7,238 bases of DNA from Pseudomonadota bacterium (GTDB lineage: Bacteria; Myxococcota; Polyangia; Polyangiales; Polyangiaceae). Both the position numbers and the translations under genes were made by a program. Shown here one piece after another: positions 1 to 7,238 of the stretch. The stretch's first letter is position 1, and every line of letters starts with the position of its first letter. The notes under the pieces were generated by a model. The model saw only the letters and a program-made list of their open reading frames with translations. It did not search any database and was not told the DNA's origin. The stretch spans positions 1 to 7,238 of the forward strand of contig JAEZYO010000449.1 of the NCBI GenBank assembly GCA_023419055.1, written 5' to 3'.

Positions 1-1
1 A

Positions 2-1192
<1,191 letters not shown>

Positions 1193-1255
1193 TGGATGAT
1201 TTCCTCTTTTTTCCCGCTCTAAGATTGCCGTGTTGTTCGAGTTCTTCGCCTTCGC

Positions 1256-3376
<2,121 letters not shown>

Positions 3377-3385
3377 TTGCTCTCG

Positions 3386-3391
3386 TCCTCT
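3386..3391 (-). promoter_or_regulatory. Shine-Dalgarno site of fusA
   Basis: AGAGGA lies 9 nt upstream of the ATG at 3376. It decides the fusA start against the in-frame GTG at 3502, which would add 42 residues with no EF-G similarity. Confidence 0.75.
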
Positions 3392-3439
3392 CTCCGGTTC
3401 GGGCTCGTTCTCGTGGGCTCGTGCGCTACATAGACGAAA

Positions 3440-3491
3440 CCCCCTCCGGACCTTGTTTCCCACCGTCGGGGAACGCTGCTTCCGGAAGGGG
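3440..3491 (-). promoter_or_regulatory. Hairpin 3 of the rpsG-fusA spacer, possible attenuator
   Basis: Read on the minus strand, the arm CCCCTTCCGGA (3491-3481) pairs with TCCGGAGGGGG (3450-3440) to give an 11-bp stem with a single U-G wobble. Inside the 30-nt loop, GTTCCC and GGGAAAC form a second helix with one bulged A. The structure is followed by TTTCGTCTAT, a weak T-rich run, 63 nt before the fusA start. This could be an inefficient intrinsic terminator, an attenuator, an RNase-protection element or a protein-binding leader. The pairing is visible; the function is inferred. Confidence 0.5.
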
Positions 3492-3517
3492 TCGGGGTAC
3501 ACTCGGCGCCGCTCGCC

Positions 3518-3541
3518 GGCCGTCTCCCGTAGGGAACGGCC
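3518..3541 (-). promoter_or_regulatory. Hairpin 2 of the rpsG-fusA spacer
   Basis: On the minus strand GGCCGT-TCCC pairs with GGGA-G-ACGGCC around a TAC loop: ten base pairs with one bulged G. The flanking TT and GG could add two wobble pairs. No T-tract follows, so it is not a classical terminator. The 5' arm and loop (CGTTCCC then ACGG) resemble the inner helix of hairpin 3, which suggests a repeated recognition motif. A competing 5-bp stem (3504-3508 with 3514-3518) overlaps its 3' arm. Confidence 0.45.
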
Positions 3542-3558
3542 AACTGATTCAGGAGCGG

Positions 3559-3580
3559 GGCGCCCGCTTTCGGGGGCGCC
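3559..3580 (-). promoter_or_regulatory. Hairpin 1 of the rpsG-fusA spacer with GAAA loop
   Basis: On the minus strand GGCGCCC pairs with GGGCGCC (7 bp). One C-C mismatch follows, then a C-G pair closing a GAAA tetraloop, a GNRA loop that exists only in the transcript sense. It lies 89 nt after the rpsG stop and no T-run follows. It is the first of three consecutive hairpins in the spacer. Confidence 0.45.
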
Positions 3581-3620
3581 TTCGGTGTAACCCGTCCTAT
3601 GTGTTCGTCGTCATGCTCGC

Positions 3621-3632
3621 GGAGCCGGCTCC
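3621..3632. repeat. 12-bp perfect palindrome after rpsG
   Basis: GGAGCCGGCTCC is a perfect palindrome 37 nt beyond the S7 TGA stop. It has no loop, so it is a poor RNA hairpin. It could be a DNA-binding half-site pair or chance in GC-rich sequence. Confidence 0.3.
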
Positions 3633-3669
3633 TCTACTCTGAAACTCGTGAAGCTCGCTGAAAGGTGGC

Positions 3670-4140
3670 TCACCAGCGGTAGTGAGCGAAGGCCTTGTTC
3701 GCCTCGGCCATCTTGTGCACGTCGTCGCGCTTCTTCACCGCGTTGCCGCGGAGCTGCGCGGCGTCGATGAGCTCGGCCGCTAGGCGCTCGCGCATCGTCT
3801 TCTCGCCGCGATCACGCGCGTAGTTCACGAGCCAGCGCATGGCGAGGGCCACGCGACGCTCCGGACGAACCTCGACCGGAACCTGGTAGGTCGCGCCACC
3901 GACGCGGCGGCTCTTGACCTCGAGCTTCGGCTTGATGTTGTCGAGCGCCTTGCGGAAGACCTCGAGCGAGTCCTCCTTGTGGCGAGCCGCGATGATGTCG
4001 AAAGCACCGTAGATGATGCCTTCGGCCACGGACTTCTTGCCGCCCAACATCAGGGTGTTGGTGAACTTGGCGACGAGCTTGTCCTTGTACTTCGGATCGG
4101 GAGTGATCTTGCGCTTCGGTACGTCACGGCGACGGGGCAT
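3670..4140 (-). CDS. rpsG: 30S ribosomal protein S7
   Basis: S7 is a primary 16S rRNA-binding protein that nucleates assembly of the 30S head and lines the E site. The product is 156 residues, the usual bacterial length. It starts [10 protein letters not shown] and includes the conserved segments [34 protein letters not shown] and the C-terminal [15 protein letters not shown]. The ATG at 4140 has GAGGAA (4151-4146) 5 nt upstream, within a purine-rich AGGAAGAGGAAG. It follows rpsL by only 18 nt, so translation of the two is probably coupled. In E. coli S7 represses its own operon by binding the roughly 100-nt rpsL-rpsG intercistronic RNA. No such space exists here, while the spacer after rpsG is long and structured. 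Stop is TGA at 3672-3670. Confidence 0.97.
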   Translation of the reverse strand: MPRRRDVPKRKITPDPKYKDKLVAKFTNTLMLGGKKSVAEGIIYGAFDIIAARHKEDSLEVFRKALDNIKPKLEVKSRRVGGATYQVPVEVRPERRVALAMRWLVNYARDRGEKTMRERLAAELIDAAQLRGNAVKKRDDVHKMAEANKAFAHYRW

Positions 4141-4158
4141 CGTACTTCCTCTTCCTGA

Positions 4159-4557
4159 TTACTGCTTCGGCCGCTTGACGCCGTACTTGGACCGGCTGCG
4201 GTTACGGTTGGCCTTGTTGGTGCTGCTCGGGCCCACGGCGCCGGAGGCGTCGAGGGTGCCGCGCACCACGTGGTAGCGGACGCCGGGGAGATCCTTCACG
4301 CGGCCGCCACGGATGAGCACCACGCTGTGCTCCTGGAGGTTGTGTCCCTCGCCCGGGATGTAGCTGATGACTTCCATGCCGTTCGTGAGCCGCACGCGGC
4401 ACACCTTGCGCAGCGCCGAGTTCGGCTTCTTCGGCGTGGTGGTGTAGACGCGCAAGCAGACGCCGCGCTTCTGGGGGCAGGAGCGGAGCGCGGGCGACGC
4501 CGTGCGGAATGCAAGGACCTCGCGTCCTTTGCGGATGAGCTGCTGAATCGTCGGCAT
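4159..4557 (-). CDS. rpsL: 30S ribosomal protein S12, with C-terminal insertion
   Basis: S12 sits at the 30S decoding centre and controls accuracy. The product is 132 residues (E. coli 124). Core motifs are intact: CPQKRGVC (27-34), [13 protein letters not shown] (39-51), [10 protein letters not shown] (69-78) and [13 protein letters not shown] (84-96). Lys43 and Lys88, whose changes give streptomycin resistance in other bacteria, are both wild type, as is Asp89, the site methylthiolated in E. coli. Two departures stand out. Residues 11-20 lack the usual lysine-rich run, and eight extra residues (within 107-119, G-P-S-S-T-N-K rich) precede the C-terminal [10 protein letters not shown]. The ATG at 4557 is chosen because MPTIQQL matches the family; an in-frame GTG at 4581 would add eight residues and lies in a hairpin arm. 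No convincing Shine-Dalgarno precedes it. First gene of the str operon, with its promoter at 4606-4633. Confidence 0.97.
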   Translation of the reverse strand: MPTIQQLIRKGREVLAFRTASPALRSCPQKRGVCLRVYTTTPKKPNSALRKVCRVRLTNGMEVISYIPGEGHNLQEHSVVLIRGGRVKDLPGVRYHVVRGTLDASGAVGPSSTNKANRNRSRSKYGVKRPKQ

Positions 4558-4580
4558 GGGAAAATCGCGAATAAAGGACA

Positions 4581-4597
4581 CCCCGAGGAGCTCGGGG
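4581..4597 (-). promoter_or_regulatory. Hairpin at the predicted 5' end of the str mRNA
   Basis: CCCCGAG and CTCGGGG form a perfect 7-bp stem with a 3-nt loop, 23 nt upstream of the rpsL ATG. With the -10 box at 4611-4606, transcription should begin near 4600-4598, so the hairpin would be almost the first thing in the mRNA. Such 5'-terminal stems can shield a transcript from 5'-end-dependent decay; a protein-binding role is also possible. The stem is visible, the role inferred. Confidence 0.5.
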
Positions 4598-4605
4598 GGA
4601 GCGGG

Positions 4606-4633
4606 AGGGTAGCCGGGGAGCGCGAGGTGTCAA
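4606..4633 (-). promoter_or_regulatory. Predicted housekeeping-sigma promoter of the str operon
   Basis: On the minus strand a perfect -35 TTGACA (4633-4628) is followed by a 16-nt spacer and a -10 TACCCT (4611-4606), which keeps the T, A and final T of TATAAT. It lies between the lipoprotein hydrolase stop (4691) and rpsL (4557), giving a leader of about 40 nt. No other good match was found in this gap. The strong -35 suits a highly expressed ribosomal operon. The start site is predicted only. Confidence 0.65.
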
Positions 4634-4690
4634 GCCTTGCTTATCTCTAACGGCCGCGGCGCCCTTAGCGCTGCCTGGAGCACTGGTCAA

Positions 4691-5593
4691 CTACTCGGGG
4701 ATTTTCCCGTCTTTTCCTGGGGATGCGGGCCACCCTTCAAGACCTTCGACGAGCCACGGCCACTCGCGCGCGATGCCCTCCGCGATGGCGCCGTCATAGG
4801 TGTGACCGATCCTGCCCCCGTCCACCACGCGAGCCAGGACCCCCTCCTTCTCCAGGCGTTTCGCGAGGCCCTTCCCTTTCTGGGCGCAGTCCGCCTGCCC
4901 ACAGGCGATGAGGACGCGCTCCCCGCCGCCCTCGTGGAAGCGCCGGATCCCCGCCGCGTCGAGCCCGCCGAGCCCGCCCTCGATCAGGACGACGCGCGGG
5001 AAGCGCGCGGGCTCCTTCTTCGCGAGCTGGATGCCGAGGATCGCGCCCAGCGAAAACCCCAAGTACACGACGGGACCCTTCGCGAGTCTGCCCGGGAAGC
5101 GCGCTTCGAGCGCTGCGATGCCCGCGTCGAGCTCCTTCTTCGTCTTGTCGAGCGAGCCGTACTCCCACCGGTCCATCGACCGGGGCACGTCACCGCGCGG
5201 CACTCCGCGCGGACAGAGGATGAAAGGATAGCCGTGAGTGATGCTCTGCCAGAGCTCGCAGTGCCAGTCGGGTCGATCGAAGTTGCCGTGCAGCGCGACG
5301 ACCAGCGGCCGCGGCTCCGTCGAGCCGAGCGGCACGCTCAGCACCGCGGGCTTGAAGCCCTCGACGTCGAGGGTGATGCGCGAAGCGTCGGCCGCTAGGG
5401 GCTCGAGCGCTCGCGACGGCGCGCGAGCGGAAGCGGCGCTCGGCGGCGAGGTACTTTGAGCTGCAACGGATGTCGCCGGGGGAGCCTCCGAGGCCGTCGG
5501 CTCGACGGCGGGAGTGGCGCTCGGCTCGATCTTGGACCCCGGGCGCCCGCAGCCGAGAGCGAGGACGAGCGCGACGAGTCCGAGCGGGTTCAT
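4691..5593 (-). CDS. Predicted lipoprotein alpha/beta-hydrolase
   Basis: This is probably an exported serine esterase or related hydrolase; the substrate is unknown. From the ATG at 5593 the product is 300 residues and begins with a lipoprotein signal, LVALVLALGC, predicting lipidation at Cys15. A Pro/Ser/Ala/Thr-rich tether (about 20-66) follows. The hydrolase domain (about 72-285) has an oxyanion strand VVALHGN (98-104), nucleophile elbow G-F-S-L-G (Ser181), a candidate acid Asp235 in CGQADC, and His264 in IGHTYDG. Cys112, 127, 231 and 236 could form disulfides outside the cytoplasm. An in-frame GTG at 5632 would add 13 residues before the signal; it is less likely because the ATG gives a clean lipoprotein N-terminus, though neither has a clear ribosome site. 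It follows a related but degenerate gene by 86 nt. The fold resembles dienelactone-hydrolase or PHB-depolymerase-like (LpqC) enzymes. Class is confident, reaction is not. Confidence 0.82.
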   Translation of the reverse strand: MNPLGLVALVLALGCGRPGSKIEPSATPAVEPTASEAPPATSVAAQSTSPPSAASARAPSRALEPLAADASRITLDVEGFKPAVLSVPLGSTEPRPLVVALHGNFDRPDWHCELWQSITHGYPFILCPRGVPRGDVPRSMDRWEYGSLDKTKKELDAGIAALEARFPGRLAKGPVVYLGFSLGAILGIQLAKKEPARFPRVVLIEGGLGGLDAAGIRRFHEGGGERVLIACGQADCAQKGKGLAKRLEKEGVLARVVDGGRIGHTYDGAIAEGIAREWPWLVEGLEGWPASPGKDGKIPE

Positions 5594-5679
5594 TGCCGGC
5601 AGGATAGCCCGGATTTCGTCCAGGAGGAGCACGACGGCGCGGCCCTGGCGCGGTCGGCGCGGAGACGGGTTCGAGCCCC

Positions 5680-6408
5680 TCAGCGCCCGACCTCGAAGCG
5701 TGCGTCACCCGCGGTGATGAAGCCTCTTCGGCGCTCGAGCCATCCGGGCCGCTCCTCGAGCGCCGTATCGAGCCCCACGGAGCGCGAGACGGTGAGAAGC
5801 TGCGCTTCCGAGCGCCGGCAAGCATCGGACTCGCACACGAAGAGCACCCTCTCTCCGCCGCCCTTCTTGAAAATGGCAGCCATGGACGACGACCAGAGGC
5901 GATGCCCGTCGATCAGGATCAAGCGACGGAAGAACGAGGGCTCCTCACGAGCGAGCAGCGTCGCCTGCTCGGCAGCCTCACCGCTGCCGGCCAGGATGAC
6001 GGAGCCTTTCGCCACGTGATCCCCGAAGCTCGCCTTCGTCGCGCCGAGCGCGGCGCGCAGGCGCGCGCTGGTCTTCTCGAGGTCGCGCTCGACGGGCACG
6101 CACAGGACGAACGCCGAGCGCTCCCAGGCTGCTTCGAGCTCCCGGCAGCGTGCGCCTCGAATGCCCTGTTCGAGCAGGGTAACGATGGGGCGAGGTCGCC
6201 GGGTCGCCTTCGGTACGGCGAGGCTCGCCGCGCTGCCGTCCTCGAGCCGGAGCTCCACGCGTTCGCCGGATCGCTCGTGGCGCGGCAAGACCAGGCCGCC
6301 CCGCGCGTCGAAGTGCGGGCGCGGAGGCACGAAGCGCTCGTACAGCCCGGTCCACGCCACGACGGAAGCCAGGGCCAAGAGCACGAGGAGGACGCGTTCG
6401 AAGCTCAT
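5680..6408 (-). CDS. Membrane-anchored, apparently inactive alpha/beta-hydrolase paralogue
   Basis: On its own this 242-residue protein is hard to recognise. Its ATG is at 6408 and TGA at 5682-5680. A hydrophobic segment (about 6-22) with no lipobox or obvious cleavage site suggests an N-terminal membrane anchor with the rest outside the cytoplasm. It aligns by eye with the next gene: LAREEP-x(4)-RLILIDG (152-168) against LAKKEP-x(4)-RVVLIEG, and KKGGGERVLFVCESDAC (181-197) against HEGGGERVLIACGQADC. Cys88/103 and Cys192/197 match the spacings (15 and 5) of the four cysteines in the neighbour. The catalytic parts are gone: HGN reads EQG, the elbow GFSLG reads AGSGE around Ser142, and no C-terminal His replaces IGHTYDG. 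It is therefore probably a duplicated, non-catalytic relative, perhaps structural or regulatory. It lies 40 nt after the acyl-CoA synthetase. It could also be a separate exported family; coding status is fairly sure, function unknown. Confidence 0.7.
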   Translation of the reverse strand: MSFERVLLVLLALASVVAWTGLYERFVPPRPHFDARGGLVLPRHERSGERVELRLEDGSAASLAVPKATRRPRPIVTLLEQGIRGARCRELEAAWERSAFVLCVPVERDLEKTSARLRAALGATKASFGDHVAKGSVILAGSGEAAEQATLLAREEPSFFRRLILIDGHRLWSSSMAAIFKKGGGERVLFVCESDACRRSEAQLLTVSRSVGLDTALEERPGWLERRRGFITAGDARFEVGR

Positions 6409-6448
6409 GAGCTCGAAGCGTTCAGCATAGCCGAGCCCGGCGCCCGTT

Positions 6449-7238
6449 TCAGAGCCGCAGCGATCCCGCGACGATCTGCTGCGCGAGCTCCGGAGTCAGC
6501 CTCCGGTAGCCCTCCTCTCCGAGCACGTAGAGCTCGTCACCTTCGGGACCCGGCTCGATGCCCTTCGAGGCGAGCTCGCGCCGCACCACCTTCAACGTCT
6601 CCCCGAGCGGGAGCCGCTCGACCAGGCGTACGAAGCGCGGCCGAGCGTAGTGAGGGAGAGCGCGCGTCGCCTGTTCGAACGCGGTCAGGGAAAAGCCGCG
6701 CTCCGAAACCACGGCGGCGAGGGGCGGCGTTCCATCGATACCCGGCACCTTTACGCCCACCGCCGCGACGTCCCTGACGCTCGGGGCGAGGCGGAGCACC
6801 CCTTCCACCTCCGCGCAGGAGACGTTCTCGCCCTTGTAGCGGAAGCTCTCCGAAGCTCGCTCGACGAAACGCAGGTAGCCGTTTCGATCCATGCTCAGGC
6901 GGTCGAAGGTCCTATAGTAGCGATCACCGGGCGCGAACAGGTCCCGCACCACGCGAGCGTGGCTCGCGCTCGCGTCGGTGTAGACCGGAACGTCGCCGAG
7001 CTCGGCGTCCGCGCGAGGCCGAACCCTGATCACGAGCTCACCGCTCTCGTCCGGCCCGCACTCGATCCCGCGCCCGCGCGCGTCGCGAGCCGGTTCACCC
7101 TGCTCGTCGATGCGCACGAGCCGAAAGCCGCGAGTCCGCCGCAGCGGCACGTGCCCGACGGAGCCGGGTTCGGACGTCAGGTTCACGATGGCGCTCGGGG
7201 CGTCGCTCGCCGCGTAGAACTCTCGCACCTCGGGAATG
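6449..7238 (-). CDS. Acyl-CoA synthetase, FATP/FadD6-like, C-terminal part (partial)
   Basis: This is the C-terminal 262 residues of an AMP-forming acyl-CoA synthetase. The gene runs off the right edge; in-frame codons for I-P-E continue past the GTG at 7228, so that GTG is not the start. Counting from that Val as 1, visible landmarks are EFYAASD (3-9, in place of the family YGATE), YYRTFDRL (104-111, in place of Y-R-TGDLL), FRYKGENVSCAEVE (129-142, close to the FATP/SLC27 signature), LPHYARPRF (191-199) and GETLK (209-213), whose Lys matches the catalytic A10 lysine. Family members activate long or very-long fatty acids to acyl-AMP and then acyl-CoA, usually at the membrane. The changed ATP/AMP motifs suggest altered substrate or weak activity. 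TGA at 6451-6449 is 40 nt before the next gene. Family assignment is good; the substrate is unknown. Confidence 0.82.
   Translation of the reverse strand, partial: IPEVREFYAASDAPSAIVNLTSEPGSVGHVPLRRTRGFRLVRIDEQGEPARDARGRGIECGPDESGELVIRVRPRADAELGDVPVYTDASASHARVVRDLFAPGDRYYRTFDRLSMDRNGYLRFVERASESFRYKGENVSCAEVEGVLRLAPSVRDVAAVGVKVPGIDGTPPLAAVVSERGFSLTAFEQATRALPHYARPRFVRLVERLPLGETLKVVRRELASKGIEPGPEGDELYVLGEEGYRRLTPELAQQIVAGSLRL

Noticed and set aside
1193..1255. Terminator or promoter between fusA and tuf
   Set aside because: The 63 nt contain the tuf ribosome site and an A-run but no stem and no convincing -35/-10 pair.
3377..3502. 42-residue N-terminal extension of EF-G from a GTG at 3502
   Set aside because: The extension is unlike EF-G, overlaps hairpin 3, and the ATG at 3376 has a proper ribosome site and the family N-terminus.
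3597..3614. Tiny leader ORF M-T-T-N-T-stop between rpsG and fusA
   Set aside because: The nearest purine-rich run is about 14 nt upstream, inside the 12-bp palindrome, and five codons give no evidence of translation.
4662..4690. Second str promoter candidate: TTGACC, 17-nt spacer, TAAGGG
   Set aside because: The -10 matches the consensus only in its first two bases, and the candidate at 4606-4633 is clearly better.
4637..5398. Plus-strand open frame opposite the lipoprotein hydrolase (also 5902-6777 opposite the genes further upstream)
   Set aside because: Both are R/A/P-rich shadows of minus-strand genes that have recognisable motifs.
5665..5680. tRNA T-arm-like GGGTTCGAGCCCC after the hydrolase paralogue
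   Set aside because: No acceptor, D or anticodon arm can be built around it on either strand, so it is a chance match.

Overview
The window is GC-rich and every gene in it reads on the minus strand. Its core is a complete bacterial str operon in the order rpsL (S12), rpsG (S7), fusA (EF-G), tuf (EF-Tu). Upstream of it, and also on the minus strand, lie three accessory genes: the C-terminal part of a FATP/FadD6-like acyl-CoA synthetase cut by the right edge of the window, a membrane-anchored protein that looks like an inactivated alpha/beta-hydrolase, and a lipoprotein alpha/beta-hydrolase with an intact catalytic triad. The composition, the Pro/Ser/Ala-rich lipoprotein tether and the protein sequences suggest a high-GC Gram-negative, possibly a myxobacterium (Myxococcota, Polyangia-like). 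That placement is an inference and has not been tested by a search.

Layout from transcription start to end (right to left). Bases 7238-6449 hold the partial acyl-CoA synthetase. Bases 6408-5680 hold the degenerate hydrolase paralogue, and 5593-4691 the lipoprotein hydrolase. The gaps of 40 and 86 nt would allow co-transcription. A promoter (perfect TTGACA, 16-nt spacer, TACCCT) at 4633-4606 starts the str operon, and a 7-bp hairpin sits almost at the predicted 5' end of its mRNA. rpsL (4557-4159) and rpsG (4140-3670) follow, only 18 nt apart. A 293-nt spacer then precedes fusA (3376-1256) and can form three strong hairpins in the transcript. tuf (1192-2) follows fusA after 63 nt.

The four str genes supply the decoding centre (S12), the small-subunit head (S7), the translocase (EF-G) and the aminoacyl-tRNA carrier (EF-Tu). 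The upstream trio looks like a lipid/ester-related set plus a possible pseudoenzyme partner, but no pathway can be assigned. The points most worth a second look are the structured rpsG-fusA spacer, the non-canonical switch I of EF-Tu, the eight-residue insertion in S12, the paired active/inactive hydrolases that share four cysteines at matching spacings, and the substituted core motifs of the acyl-CoA synthetase.
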